A stretch of 64,000 nucleotides of DNA from DATDCY01 sp964513745 (GCA_964513745.1 CAZEOK010000002.1:1-64000); one strand, 5' to 3'. Positions 1 to 8,583 are shown, counted from the stretch's first letter. The notes: generated from the letters alone by a model not told the origin. Made by a program: numbers and translations.

Positions 1-1438
1 AGCACGGAAGGCGCGGCCACCGATCCGAAAAACCGCAGGTCGTCCCCGACCTCGGCGCTCGACGCGAACAGCCCCGCGATGTTGCCGGCGATCGTCGCGC
101 CGCGGAAGGGGCGGCGCCGGTCGCCCTCGCAGATGAAGCCGGAGGCGCCAACGGAAAAGTCCCCCGAGACCGGATTCATGGTGTGCGCTCCCAGAATGTC
201 GTCGACGAGAGCGAGGCGGCCGAACGAACGTGTCCACGCCTCAGGCGGACGCGTCCCCGGCTGCAGTACGAGGTTGCCCGGCCGCGGTTGGGGGAGCGAC
301 TCGAAGTCGCGACGGAAGCCGTTGCCCGTGGGTTTAACGCCCATCCGGTGCGCGGTCTCCAGCGTGTGCAGNNNNNNNNNNCCAGGACAAATCTTCTGGG
401 GAGATAGAGAAAATCGCCAGAGATTGCTTTACCTTTATGGCTAAAAGCGGAGTGGAGCTTCTGTTTCTTATGGAGAGGCCTTCTCTTTTAAAGGAGCGTG
501 TGCAGATAGCCGGCAAGCACCCCTGCCTCGATCAGCACCTTTCGGCGTGTCGCCTGGCCCTCGTCGTCGCAGGGGGCGGAACCGACCGCCCCGGGAAGCG
601 TCGGGTCGTCGATGACGGTGACCGTGCCGGCGGCCACGGCCGTCCCCTCCTTTCCGGCCCAGAGCGAACGGCCCTTGAGGACCGCGTCCGCGGAGAGCGT
701 CGCGCCGAGCAGGGAGAGGAACTGCGCCGCCACCTCGCGATCGAGGATTACCGGTTGCCTTCCCGGATCCGGGCGCACGGCACCGAGCCGGGACACCGCC
801 CGGGTGGCGGCTACCGTGCCGATGCGCCCCCACGGGAGGGAGCCGCGGGCAATGGCGATCTCCGACTCCCAGCCGAGCTCGGAAGTACCGTCACGCTCTG
901 CGACGACGCCGGCAACCAGCGAGAACGAACTGCGGGAATATGCGACATCGGTCCCCGTGCTGGAGCGCAGGATCGTGTCGCGGCGCCCGGAGCGCAGGCT
1001 CACCGTCTTGATGCGGCGAACCGCGGGGTCGGTCGCCCGCGCCTGCTCGACGATCTGCTCCAGCTGCGCTCGGTCGTCGGCGACGGATGCAGCGAGCCCG
1101 GTCTGGTCGAGAAGTCTCAGATCCTCCCCCAGGGCGCGGCCTCGCGGCGCGGGAAATGCCGGGAGGTCGGCAATGATCGCGGAGTCGACCGCGCGCGCGG
1201 CGAGCCGCTCCAGGCCGCTGGCAGTGAAGTCCTGGCCATAGGCGAAACCCGCCTTCCGGCCGACGAACGCCCGTAGCCCGATGCCGGCGGCAACCGCGCC
1301 GCGATACGACTCGAGACCGCGATCGGAATATTCGACTGACCTGCCGTCGCCAGCAACGTGGAAGGCCTCCGCGCACCGCGCGCCTTTGCTGCGAGCCTGA
1401 CGCAGCACCTCGCCGAGCACCGCGAGCCCACGCTTCAC
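1..1438 (-). CDS. pmbA: PmbA/TldE family protein, C-terminus off the window and interrupted by an assembly gap
   Basis: This is the PmbA/TldE subunit of the TldD-TldE metalloprotease system, which processes small peptides and modified RiPPs; TldE is the partner lacking the zinc site. The part from the start down to about 495 carries the PmbA N-terminal and middle regions and ends in GYLHTLL followed by a stop. The part at 371-1 resumes with LHTLETAHRMGVKPTGNG and continues with LVDDILGAHTMNPVSGDFS and GASGFICEGD, all typical of the PmbA C-terminal half. Both pieces share the 11 bases agcgtgtgcag (361-371 and 495-505). Collapsing them gives one continuous frame, so the interruption looks like an assembly join rather than a mutation. 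The GTG start at 1438 has GGAGG seven bases upstream (1446-1450). The gene diverges from gpsA. Its usual partner tldD is not in the window. Confidence 0.85.
372..381. other. Scaffold gap (10 Ns)
   Basis: Ten N bases mark a join between contigs. The flanks carry the same 11-base sequence agcgtgtgcag, which suggests the two contigs overlap and should be merged, with the stretch at 382-494 removed. Confidence 0.95.
382..494. other. Extraneous lower-GC segment at the contig end
   Basis: This 113-base stretch lies between the Ns and the second copy of the 11-base overlap inside pmbA. Its GC content is about 44 percent by hand count, clearly lower than the pmbA coding sequence on both sides. It is open in one plus-strand frame for about 30 codons but has no start or end of its own. 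It is most simply a chimeric contig tip or an unresolved variant path in the assembly graph. A real small insertion cannot be excluded without the reads. Confidence 0.6.
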
Positions 1439-1460
1439 CCCATGCCCTCCTGCCCGTCGC

Positions 1461-1488
1461 TTGACAGCCTTTCGAACCGGATGATAAG
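1461..1488 (+). promoter_or_regulatory. Sigma-70-like promoter of gpsA
   Basis: TTGACA at 1461-1466, a 16-base spacer and GATAAG at 1483-1488 point towards gpsA, whose ATG is 36 bases further on and is preceded by a GGGAGGG ribosome site. It lies in the short divergent region with pmbA. Confidence 0.6.
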
Positions 1489-1523
1489 GAAGTATATCAT
1501 TTCGCCTGGGAGGGCCCTCGCGC

Positions 1524-2543
1524 ATGCCGATCCTGGAGTGTCCACAACGAACCGCCGTCCTCGGTGCAGGCAGCTGGGGCACAACGCTTGCCAACCACCG
1601 CGCCGTGCGTGGCCTCGCCGTGCGCCTTTGGGCTTTCGAATCCGAGGTCGTCGAATCGATTGTACGCGACCGGGAAAACACTCACTTCCTGCCGGGAGTG
1701 CGGCTGCACCCTGCGCTCGACGCAAGCGGGTCGTTGGCCGAAACGCTCCGGGCGGCAGACCTTGCGCTGTTCGTCACCCCGTCGCACGTGGCCCGGGGGA
1801 TTCTGCGCGACGCGCGCCGGCACCTCCCGTCGCGTGTGCCGGTTGTCGTGGCGTCCAAGGGCATCGAGACCGACACGCTCGAAACCATGGCCGGGGTCTT
1901 CGCGCAAGGCCTCGACCCCGCCGACCACCGCCTCGCATTCCTGTCGGGTCCGAGTTTTGCCCGTGAAGTCGCCGCCGGGCTGCCCACGGCGGTCACCGCA
2001 GCCAGCCGCGATACGGCGACCGCGCACTTGGTGCAGCGGACGTTCAGCACGGAGACCTTCCGTGTCTACACCACCGATGACGTCATAGGGGTGGAGATCG
2101 GCGGAGCGCTCAAGAACGTGATAGCGATCGCGGCCGGGATTTGCGACGGCCTCGGCCTCGGGCACAACGCCCGTTCCGCCCTCATTACGCGCGGCCTGGC
2201 GGAGATGACCCGTCTCGGCGTCGCCCTCGGAGCCAGAGCCTCGACCTTCGCCGGCCTGGCAGGTCTCGGGGACCTCGTTCTCACCTGCACGGGAGATCTC
2301 TCGCGCAACCGATCTCTCGGCATGGCACTCGCGGCCGGGCGCTCACTGCGCGAGATCGAGGCGGGTACTCGCACGGTCGCCGAGGGTGTGCGCACGACTG
2401 CCGCCGCCGTCAAGCTGGCGGCGCGCACAGGCATCGAGTTGCCCATTGCAGCCCAGGTGCACCGGGTGCTTTTCGATGGCGCCCCCCCCCGGGTGGCGCT
2501 CCACGAACTGATGACCCGCAACCTGCGGGACGAGACCGATTAG
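1524..2543 (+). CDS. gpsA: NAD(P)-dependent glycerol-3-phosphate dehydrogenase
   Basis: The cytosolic enzyme reduces dihydroxyacetone phosphate to sn-glycerol 3-phosphate, the backbone for phospholipids. The 339-residue length is normal for the family. The N-terminal Rossmann fold shows GAGSWGTTLA at residues 14-23. The substrate region has SGPSFA near 141, and the catalytic lysine is K197 in EIGGALKNVIAI. NARSALITRGL, AGLGDLVLTCT and SRN follow in the usual order. GpsA makes the acceptor for PlsY, which is also encoded in this window at 31.5-32.1 kb. The ATG start has a GGGAGGG site upstream and its own promoter. The gene stands alone and converges on accD. Confidence 0.96.
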   Translation: MPILECPQRTAVLGAGSWGTTLANHRAVRGLAVRLWAFESEVVESIVRDRENTHFLPGVRLHPALDASGSLAETLRAADLALFVTPSHVARGILRDARRHLPSRVPVVVASKGIETDTLETMAGVFAQGLDPADHRLAFLSGPSFAREVAAGLPTAVTAASRDTATAHLVQRTFSTETFRVYTTDDVIGVEIGGALKNVIAIAAGICDGLGLGHNARSALITRGLAEMTRLGVALGARASTFAGLAGLGDLVLTCTGDLSRNRSLGMALAAGRSLREIEAGTRTVAEGVRTTAAAVKLAARTGIELPIAAQVHRVLFDGAPPRVALHELMTRNLRDETD

Positions 2544-2833
2544 TTCCTGCGCCGCTGGAGACCTCCCCTTCACGCCACCCCTTGCCCAGCCCGGGCACGC
2601 CGTGTTGCTGTCCCGGCAAAGCGAGGGACAACGTGCACGACGAACCAGCGCTCGGGCACGGGATCTTGTAACGTGCTGCCCGAGTCAGTCGGGAGCGTCA
2701 TGATTCGTCGCACCAAGGCAACGGGCATGTGCGCGCGGAGGCGTAACGGTGTACGCCGCACCTCCCCCCCACTCGCTGTGCTCGCAGGGGGCAAGATCAG
2801 CACCGCCACCGGGGCGGATCAGGGCCTCCTGAG
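2544..2833. other. Intergenic region between convergent gpsA and accD
   Basis: I see no credible gene in these 290 bases. They contain one copy of a dispersed repeat (2556-2583) and two hairpins, CCCGA-N5-TCGGG at 2679-2693 and GGCGTA-N6-TACGCC at 2740-2757. The second is flanked by purine-rich and pyrimidine-rich runs that could extend the stem. Neither has a clear U tract, so they are at best weak terminators for the two converging genes. Confidence 0.5.
2556..2583 (+). repeat. Dispersed intergenic repeat, copy A
   Basis: This 28-base segment matches the reverse complement of 22103-22130 at 26 of 28 positions. Both copies lie just after a stop codon, here that of gpsA and there that of the second ABC exporter gene. 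A shared GGGACAAC follows at a similar distance in both. Confidence 0.55.
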
Positions 2834-3745
2834 TTACCCGGGCTCTTTGGCGAAGAATTCGAGGAGGCGGGAGAGCGTGTCCCGCAGTTTCGCCCTCTCC
2901 GCGATCAGGTCGATCAGACCATGGGAGAGAAGGAACTCCGAGCGCTGAAAACCCTCGGGGAGTTTCCCGCCGATCGTCTGCTCGATGACTCGCGGCCCGG
3001 CAAACCCGATCAGGGCCCGGGGCTCAGCGATGATGACGTCACCGAGCATCGCGAAACTCGCGCTCACCCCGCCGGTGGTCGGGTCGGCAAGAACCGACAG
3101 ATAGGGCAGTCCGGCCTTCCCCAGGCGCGCGAGAGCGGTCGCGGTCTTTGCCATCTGCATCAGCGAAAGGAGCCCTTCCTGCATCCGGGCGCCCCCCGAA
3201 CAGGAGACGATGATCAGAGGTGTGCGCCGTTGCAGGGCGCGCTCCGCTGCACGCGCGATGCGCTCGCCGACGACGCTGCCCATGCTGCCGCCCATGAAGT
3301 CGAACTCGAATGCGCACACCTGGAGGGGACGCCCGAGGATCGTGGCCTCACCGCAGAGGACGGCCTCGCTCCGGCCACTTTTCCGTGTCGCGTCGCGCAC
3401 GCGGTCCGCGTACCGCCGAGCATCCCTGAAGCGCAGGGGGTCCTCAGGGATTATCCCTTCGTCCCGGGGGGTGAAACTCCCGTCGTCGACCAGAAGGCGA
3501 ATCCGGTCCAGAGCGCCTATCCTGAAGTGGTGCGAGCACTTCGGGCAGACCCGGTGATTGCGCTCAACCTCCTTGCGATAAATAATGTCACGGCAGGCCG
3601 GGCAGATGATCCAGAGCCCCTCGGGCATGCGCGGCTGCCGGCCCGCGCCCTCGCCACCACGGTGGGCGCGCGCCTCCCGGCCCCCTGCCTCGCGCGCTGG
3701 CTTGCCTTCCGGAACCGCGTTGCGCCCGCTTTCCTCCTGTGCCAC
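2834..3745 (-). CDS. accD: Acetyl-CoA carboxylase carboxyltransferase subunit beta
   Basis: AccD pairs with AccA to transfer the carboxyl group from biotin to acetyl-CoA, the first step of fatty acid synthesis. At 303 residues it is normal in length. After a Gly/Arg-rich N-terminal tail of about 40 residues comes the zinc ribbon C48-x2-C51...C67-x2-C70, then the crotonase-like carboxyltransferase core with FDFMGGSMGSVVGE, CSGGARMQEG and DPTTGGVSASFA. The GTG start at 3745 is chosen because GGAGG lies five bases upstream and the zinc ribbon is kept. accA is not in the window. The gene follows crp on the same strand after 162 bases, so it may have its own promoter; a weak TATACG lies just upstream. 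Confidence 0.95.
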   Translation of the reverse strand: MAQEESGRNAVPEGKPAREAGGREARAHRGGEGAGRQPRMPEGLWIICPACRDIIYRKEVERNHRVCPKCSHHFRIGALDRIRLLVDDGSFTPRDEGIIPEDPLRFRDARRYADRVRDATRKSGRSEAVLCGEATILGRPLQVCAFEFDFMGGSMGSVVGERIARAAERALQRRTPLIIVSCSGGARMQEGLLSLMQMAKTATALARLGKAGLPYLSVLADPTTGGVSASFAMLGDVIIAEPRALIGFAGPRVIEQTIGGKLPEGFQRSEFLLSHGLIDLIAERAKLRDTLSRLLEFFAKEPG

Positions 3746-3890
3746 GTGTCCTCCATCAAGAAAACGTATAGGTTCGCGCCAGGTCGGGCTTCTCCGCCCG
3801 GCGACCGGCTCCCTCGAACCCCCCTGCGATGACGGCCGGCTCCAGCTGTTTCACGCAGGAAAGGTAGACTGAGCCCGCTGTAGCGAAACA

Positions 3891-3905
3891 GCCAGCATTG
3901 CTGGC
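3891..3905 (-). terminator. Short hairpin after the Crp-like gene
   Basis: GCCAGC-ATT-GCTGGC forms a perfect six-pair stem three bases past the stop codon of the Crp-like gene. On the minus strand it is followed by TGTTTC, and a second small stem GCTGT...ACAGC overlaps next to it. It could be a weak terminator or processing site separating crp from accD. The short U run makes this uncertain. The rest of the 162-base gap holds no gene. Confidence 0.35.
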
Positions 3906-3907
3906 GT

Positions 3908-4516
3908 TCACGCTCGCTCTCCTGCCGAGACGAGGCCGTCGATTACCCGCTGCAGCAGGACAGCGTCGGCCATGCGGTACCCTGTCCCCTCGCGGACCAG
4001 GCAGTTGCGCCGCTGGAGTTCCTCGAGCGCCAGGGCAACCTCGTTTTCCACCAGTCCCGAGCGTTCCGCGATGTCCGCGGGCACAACCACGTCGCCGACA
4101 GCCGCCCTCAGGTGTGGCGCGATGCGTCGCAGGACCTGCCCTGTTGTCCAGGCCGTCAATTCTTTTCTCGCACTGCTCGTGAGCGAGACGAGCTGCTCGG
4201 CGATTCGCAGCGCCGTCTGCGGCCCGTGCCGCACGACAGCATCGAGCGTGCGGTCATTGACCTGCACGAGCCGCGCATCCTTCATCACCTCGGCGCGGGC
4301 CGCGCGCGGGGTCCGGCCGAAGAACGACTCCTCCCCGAGGAGATCGCCTGGCCCGAGTTGCCCGGCCGTGCCACCGGCAGCCCTGACCGATCCGATCCGC
4401 ACGGCACCGCTCTGGATCACGTAAAGCTCCTCGCCCGGCGATCCCTCCGTATAGAGGATCGTCCCCTCGGGGCAGTACTTCCCGAAGAGCCGGAAGAGAA
4501 CCTGCTCGCGGTCCAC
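3908..4516 (-). CDS. Crp/Fnr-like protein with a cyclic-nucleotide-binding domain
   Basis: The 202-residue protein has an N-terminal cNMP-binding beta-roll (about residues 5-115) with the phosphate-binding cassette GEESFFGRTPRAARA. The conserved Gly61, Glu62, Arg71 and Ala72 are present, so it may bind a cyclic nucleotide. The C-terminal 70 residues look like a winged helix (PADIAERSGLVENEVALALEEL...), but the recognition helix is atypical for Crp. No Fnr-type N-terminal cysteine cluster is present; only one Cys (C15) falls there. The GTG start at 4516 lies 13 bases after the trpB stop, so translation is probably coupled to trpB; a clear Shine-Dalgarno is lacking. Its target is unknown. It could be a cNMP-domain effector without classical DNA binding. 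Confidence 0.75.
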   Translation of the reverse strand: MDREQVLFRLFGKYCPEGTILYTEGSPGEELYVIQSGAVRIGSVRAAGGTAGQLGPGDLLGEESFFGRTPRAARAEVMKDARLVQVNDRTLDAVVRHGPQTALRIAEQLVSLTSSARKELTAWTTGQVLRRIAPHLRAAVGDVVVPADIAERSGLVENEVALALEELQRRNCLVREGTGYRMADAVLLQRVIDGLVSAGERA

Positions 4517-4529
4517 GGACGTCGCTCGG

Positions 4530-5888
4530 CTAGACGCCGACCTTCGGCAGGTTCTTGAGCGCTTCGTCGATAGCGGACTGCGGCAGCTCGAAGTCCTCCA
4601 GCTTCTTGGCGAAATAGTTATCGTAGGCCGCCATGTCAAAGTGCCCGTGCCCGCTGAGATTGAAGACGATGACGCGCGTCTCCCCGGCCTCGCGTGCCCG
4701 GATCGCCTCGTCGATGGCCCCCTTGATTGCGTGCGCCGACTCCGGCGCCGGGATGATCCCCTCCGAGCGCGCGAAGGTCACGGCTGCGTCGAAGACCGGA
4801 TTCTGGTGGTAGGCGACTGCCTCGACGACACCCTCGTGCACCAACTGGCTGACCAGCGGGGAATCGCCGTGATAGCGCAGTCCGCCGGCGTGAATGGCGG
4901 CGGGCATGAAATCGTGGCCGAGGGTGTACATGAGCATCATCGGCGTCAGCTGCGCCGTGTCGCCGAAGTCGTAGGAGAAGGAGCCGCGGGTGAGCGTCGG
5001 GCAGGCCTTGGGCTCGACGGCGATTATGCGAACCTTGTCGCCATGGGCCTTGTCGCGGACAAAGGGGAAGGTGAAGCCGCCGAAGTTACTGCCGCCGCCG
5101 ACGCAGGCGACGAGCACGTCGGCCTTCTCCCCGACCTTCGCAAGCTGGATCTTGGTCTCGAGCCCGATCACGGTCTGGTGCAGGAGCACATGGTTGAGCA
5201 CGCTGCCGAGGGCGTAGTTCGTGTCGGGTTTCGTCGCCGCGTCCTCGACGGCCTCGCTGATCGCGGCACCCAGGCTGCCGGTGGAGTCGGGGTGCGCCGC
5301 GAGGATCGCGCGCCCGGCGTTGGTGCGATTGCTCGGGCTGGCGATGACTTCGGCGCCCCAGGTGGCCATCATCGATCGGCGATACGGTTTTTGCTCGTAG
5401 CTGACCTTGACCATGTACACGGTGCACTCGAGGCCGAACATCTGGCAGGCGAGCGACATCGCGCTGCCCCACTGGCCGGCGCCGGTTTCGGTGGCGATCC
5501 TGCGGATCCCGGCGTCCTTGTTGTAGTAGGCCTGCGGGACCGCGGTGTTCGGCTTGTGGCTGCCGGCAGGGCTGTTGCCTTCGTACTTGTAGTAGATGCG
5601 CGCCGGGGTCTTGAGGGCTCGCTCAAGCCGCTTGGCGCGGAACAACGGGCTCGGGCGCCAGAGCGCGTAGATCTCCCGCACCTCGTCGGGGATGGGGATC
5701 TCGCGCTTGGGGCTCATCTCCTGCTCGATGAGCGACATCGGGAAGATCGCCTTGAGATCGTCGGGGCCGACGGGTTTGCCGGTCCCCGGGTGCAGTGGCG
5801 GCGCGGGGGGCGTGGGCATGTCGGGGAGGATATTGTACCAGTGCTTCGGTATCTCTTGCTCGCTCAGGATGATCTTCGTCTCGCTCAC
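4530..5888 (-). CDS. trpB: Tryptophan synthase beta-like protein, TrpB2 type
   Basis: This PLP enzyme condenses indole (and serine) to tryptophan. The sequence is the TrpB2 class: about 452 residues, a long N-terminal extension (SEQEIPKHWYNILPDMP) and ALWRPSPLFRA. The PLP lysine is K112 in GSHKPNTA, the following glycine-rich turn is TGAGQWGSA, and the phosphate loop is CVGGGSNFGG. TrpB2 proteins often lack an adjacent trpA and can act alone or salvage free indole; no other trp gene is in the window. The GTG at 5888 is preferred because GGGAGG sits six bases upstream. A GTCGT-N6-ACGAC dyad at 5909-5924 lies between this gene and the barrel gene upstream. The Crp-like gene follows 13 bases downstream. 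Confidence 0.93.
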   Translation of the reverse strand: MSETKIILSEQEIPKHWYNILPDMPTPPAPPLHPGTGKPVGPDDLKAIFPMSLIEQEMSPKREIPIPDEVREIYALWRPSPLFRAKRLERALKTPARIYYKYEGNSPAGSHKPNTAVPQAYYNKDAGIRRIATETGAGQWGSAMSLACQMFGLECTVYMVKVSYEQKPYRRSMMATWGAEVIASPSNRTNAGRAILAAHPDSTGSLGAAISEAVEDAATKPDTNYALGSVLNHVLLHQTVIGLETKIQLAKVGEKADVLVACVGGGSNFGGFTFPFVRDKAHGDKVRIIAVEPKACPTLTRGSFSYDFGDTAQLTPMMLMYTLGHDFMPAAIHAGGLRYHGDSPLVSQLVHEGVVEAVAYHQNPVFDAAVTFARSEGIIPAPESAHAIKGAIDEAIRAREAGETRVIVFNLSGHGHFDMAAYDNYFAKKLEDFELPQSAIDEALKNLPKVGV

Positions 5889-5953
5889 GTCTATCCTCCC
5901 GTGACAGGGTCGTCGCACGACGACGCCGGCGTTGATGGCGAATCTCCAGTCGA

Positions 5954-6637
5954 CTAGAAGACGACTTTGACTCCGCCGGTGAAGAGCCAGGTGTTGAGAT
6001 CCAGGGAGCCGTCGATCGGGTTGCCGGTGGGCTCGGTCCCGCGGGCTTGCGGCGAAAGGAAAAGGTAGCGCCCCTCGGCCGTCACGCTGAAGCGCTCGGT
6101 GAGGGCGTACTCAAGGCCGGCACCGCAATGAAATCCCCAGGCGTCATCAACGGTCTGGTCGGGGAGTCCCGAGATGGCGCCCGATTCGAAGACCGCGCTC
6201 GGCGTGTCGGCCATGGCGTAATCGATGAAATAGTAGCCGACCCCGGCCAGCAGCGTGAGCGTGGAGAGCATTTCCGGCAGCGGGGTGCGGTACTGCGCGG
6301 TGAGGCAGACCGGCCGCACGTCGAGTTGGCCCGAGGCAATGGTGTGGCTGGAGATCCCGCCGACGTCCGGCTGGGAGACTCCGGTCGCGAAACGACCCAG
6401 CTCGAAATCGATCTCGAGCTGTGGCATCGGACTGTACCCCGCACTGAGGCGCCAGGCGGCGACGTTGTCGTATTCGTCGGTGTCGGGGATCGCATAGCCA
6501 AGACCGGCAAAGGCCGTCCAGGTGCCGATGTAGTCGCCCTTCCCCGACTGGGCATGGGTTGGCTCGGCGGTGAGGAGCAGCGCGAGCCCCGCCAGCGCGA
6601 CCACCAAGCGCCGCACCGCTCGCTCACGCAATGGCAA
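5954..6637 (-). CDS. Outer-membrane beta-barrel protein (OmpA/OmpW-like porin fold)
   Basis: A short basic N-terminus, a hydrophobic core (VVALAGLALLLTAEP) and an AxA-like THAQ site form a signal peptide. The mature part of about 200 residues alternates polar and apolar residues (TWTAFAGLGYAI, AWRLSAGYSPMPQLEIDFELG, LLAGVGYYFIDY, FHCGAGLEYALTERFSVTAEGRY) as in an eight-stranded barrel. It ends in Phe, the outer-membrane assembly signal. The specific function cannot be read. The TTG at 6637 is chosen because GGGGAG lies five bases upstream. An ATG at 6664 without a ribosome site is the alternative and adds nine residues. The gene lies upstream of trpB on the same strand and diverges from prs. 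Confidence 0.8.
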   Translation of the reverse strand: MPLRERAVRRLVVALAGLALLLTAEPTHAQSGKGDYIGTWTAFAGLGYAIPDTDEYDNVAAWRLSAGYSPMPQLEIDFELGRFATGVSQPDVGGISSHTIASGQLDVRPVCLTAQYRTPLPEMLSTLTLLAGVGYYFIDYAMADTPSAVFESGAISGLPDQTVDDAWGFHCGAGLEYALTERFSVTAEGRYLFLSPQARGTEPTGNPIDGSLDLNTWLFTGGVKVVF

Positions 6638-6707
6638 CCGATCTCCCCTGTCCACGCTGGCCATTCTAGCAGAGCAGTGACGCAGGCTGTCAACTCCACG
6701 AGTTTCA

Positions 6708-6736
6708 TTGACATTCTCCCGCCGATCGGCTATTTT
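6708..6736 (+). promoter_or_regulatory. Sigma-70-like promoter of prs
   Basis: A perfect TTGACA (6708-6713), a 17-base spacer and TATTTT (6731-6736) lie about 90 bases before the prs start, inside a locally AT-rich divergent region. Confidence 0.65.
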
Positions 6737-6823
6737 TTTGCCGCTTTTTTCAGGGCGTCCGCGGTGGCCGGCGGGGGCGTCGCCCAGGAGTGCCGGCCTT
6801 CGCTGCCAGGAGGTGACAGGGCC

Positions 6824-7756
6824 GTGCACGAGATGAAGCTCTTTGCGGGAAATGCCAATCCGGTCCTCGCCCGGGAGATTTGCGCCTACCTCGGTGTCGA
6901 GCTCGGGGCCGCTGAGGTCGGCCGGTTTTCCGACGGCGAGATCATGATCCGCATCCGGGAGAACACCCGCGGCAGCGACGTTTTCGTGATCCAATCGACC
7001 TGCCCCCCCGTCAACGACAACCTCATGGAGCTGCTGATCATGGTCGACGCCCTGCGGCGGGCTTCGGCGGACCGGATCACCGTCGTGCTTCCCTACTACG
7101 GGTATTCGCGCCAGGACCGCAAGGCCGAGCCGCGCGTGCCGATCACGGCCAAGCTCGTCGCCAACCTGATCACCGCGGCCGGCGCCGATCGCGTGCTGTG
7201 CACCGACCTGCACGCGGGGCAGCTCCAGGGGTACTTCGACATCCCGGTCGACAACCTCATGGCCTCGCCGGTGCTCCTCGAGTACTTCCGCCGCAAGAGC
7301 CTCGATCGGCCGGTGGTCGTCTCTCCGGATGCGGGGGGCGTCGAGCGCGCGCGCAACTTCGCCAAGCGCCTCGACGCGTCGCTCGCCATCATCGACAAGC
7401 GCCGGCTTGCGCCGAACGTCGCCGAGTTGATGAACATCATCGGTGATGTCGAGGGTCGCCCGGCGATCATCCTCGACGACATGATCGACACGGCCGGGAC
7501 GCTCGTGCAGGCTGCGAACGCCGTGCGAGCCAAGGGCGCGTCCCGTGTCTTCGCCGCCGCCTCCCACGCCATCCTGTCGGGCAAGGCCCGCGAGCGGATC
7601 GCCGCGTCGTCGCTGGAGGAGGTCGTCGTGACCAACACCATCCCGCCAGCGGGAGCCGACGGCGACAAGATCACCGTCCTCTCCGTGGCGAGCCTGCTCG
7701 GCGAGGGCATCCGGCGCATCCACGAGAACACTTCGGTGAGCTCCCTGTTCCTGTAG
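6824..7756 (+). CDS. prs: Ribose-phosphate pyrophosphokinase (PRPP synthetase)
   Basis: The enzyme makes 5-phosphoribosyl 1-pyrophosphate from ribose 5-phosphate and ATP, feeding purine, pyrimidine, histidine, tryptophan and NAD synthesis. At 310 residues it has the normal length. Visible motifs are FSDGEIMIRIRENTRGSDVF, the ATP-binding PYYGYSRQDRK, the metal-binding TDLHAGQLQGYFD, the catalytic flexible loop around DKRR, and the PRPP loop ILDDMIDTAGTL. The GTG at 6824 is preferred over the ATG nine bases later because AGGAGG (6808-6813) is ten bases upstream of it. Order prs-rplY-pth is conserved in many bacteria; rplY also has a promoter of its own here. Confidence 0.97.
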   Translation: MHEMKLFAGNANPVLAREICAYLGVELGAAEVGRFSDGEIMIRIRENTRGSDVFVIQSTCPPVNDNLMELLIMVDALRRASADRITVVLPYYGYSRQDRKAEPRVPITAKLVANLITAAGADRVLCTDLHAGQLQGYFDIPVDNLMASPVLLEYFRRKSLDRPVVVSPDAGGVERARNFAKRLDASLAIIDKRRLAPNVAELMNIIGDVEGRPAIILDDMIDTAGTLVQAANAVRAKGASRVFAAASHAILSGKARERIAASSLEEVVVTNTIPPAGADGDKITVLSVASLLGEGIRRIHENTSVSSLFL

Positions 7757-7761
7757 CGGGG

Positions 7762-7790
7762 TTTACAGAGGCAACAGATTCCTCTATAAT
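7762..7790 (+). promoter_or_regulatory. Sigma-70-like promoter of rplY
   Basis: TTTACA (7762-7767), a 17-base spacer and a perfect TATAAT (7785-7790) stand between prs and rplY, starting six bases after the prs stop. This gives rplY-pth expression separate from prs. Confidence 0.7.
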
Positions 7791-7841
7791 AAAAATTTCT
7801 TATCGAGCATCAACAAAAAGATTGCGGGGAGGAACGACGAG

Positions 7842-8489
7842 ATGGCAAGCGTTGCGCTGGCAGCGGAAAACCGTACCGAGATGGGCAAGACCGGGGTCAA
7901 CAAAGTCCGGGCCCGGGGGCTCTGCCCGGCCGTTGTCTACGGTCCCGGCACCGAGGCCATGCACGTGTCCGTCGATCCCAAGGCGTTCCTCAAGCTCGTC
8001 TCCACCGCGGGCGAGAACGCGCTGATCGACCTGAGCGTCGGCGGTGTCGATGGCACGAAGAAGGTCATCGTCAGGGAGATCCAGTACAATCCCCTCAAGC
8101 ACCTGCCGATCCACGTCGATTTCTACCTCGTGAACCTCGACCGCACCATCGAGATCAAGGTGCCCCTTGAACTCGTCGGCACCCCCGCCCCCGTCGCGCA
8201 AAAGGCCGGCACACTCACGCAGGCCGTTCACGAACTGCACGTCGAGTGCCTCCCGACGGCCATCCCCGCCTCGATCACCGCCGACGTTTCCGGCCTGCTG
8301 CTTGGCCACTCCCTGCACGTGCGCGACCTGGTCGTTCCCGCGGGCGTCACGATACTCGACTCCCCCGACCAGACCGTCGCGGCCGTCGCCGGCCTCCAGG
8401 CCGAAACGGTGACCGTGGCCGCCGCGGCCGAGACGGCTGAGCCCGAAGTGATTCGCGAGCGCAAGCCCGCGGCCGAAGAGAAGAAGTAG
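7842..8489 (+). CDS. rplY: 50S ribosomal protein L25, long Ctc/TL5 form
   Basis: L25 binds 5S rRNA. This is the two-domain general-stress (Ctc/TL5) form of 215 residues. The N-terminal 5S-binding domain (about 1-95) carries KTGVNKVRARGLCPAVVYGP and VREIQYNPLKHLPIHVDFY. The C-terminal beta-rich TL5 domain (about 96-180) is followed by an acidic, Ala/Lys-rich tail. The ATG has GGGGAGGAACG upstream. It is transcribed from its own promoter and followed by pth after 94 bases. Confidence 0.96.
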   Translation: MASVALAAENRTEMGKTGVNKVRARGLCPAVVYGPGTEAMHVSVDPKAFLKLVSTAGENALIDLSVGGVDGTKKVIVREIQYNPLKHLPIHVDFYLVNLDRTIEIKVPLELVGTPAPVAQKAGTLTQAVHELHVECLPTAIPASITADVSGLLLGHSLHVRDLVVPAGVTILDSPDQTVAAVAGLQAETVTVAAAAETAEPEVIRERKPAAEEKK

Positions 8490-8583
8490 TAGCTTCGCCG
8501 GACGTTCGCGCGGCGCCGCTGGCTCAGGGCGGCGACACCGGGCCTCCGGCCCCGTCTTCGCCGCTTGAAGGTTCCTGAATGCC

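Noticed and set aside
5909..5924. GTCGTCG-CA-CGACGAC as a terminator between the barrel gene and trpB
   Set aside because: The stem is real but the loop is too tight and no U tract follows; mentioned only under trpB.
6638..7723. A long open minus-strand frame running opposite prs and joining the beta-barrel gene
   Set aside because: Its sequence is the low-complexity complement of prs codons, while prs itself is fully conserved. The true barrel gene starts near 6637-6664.
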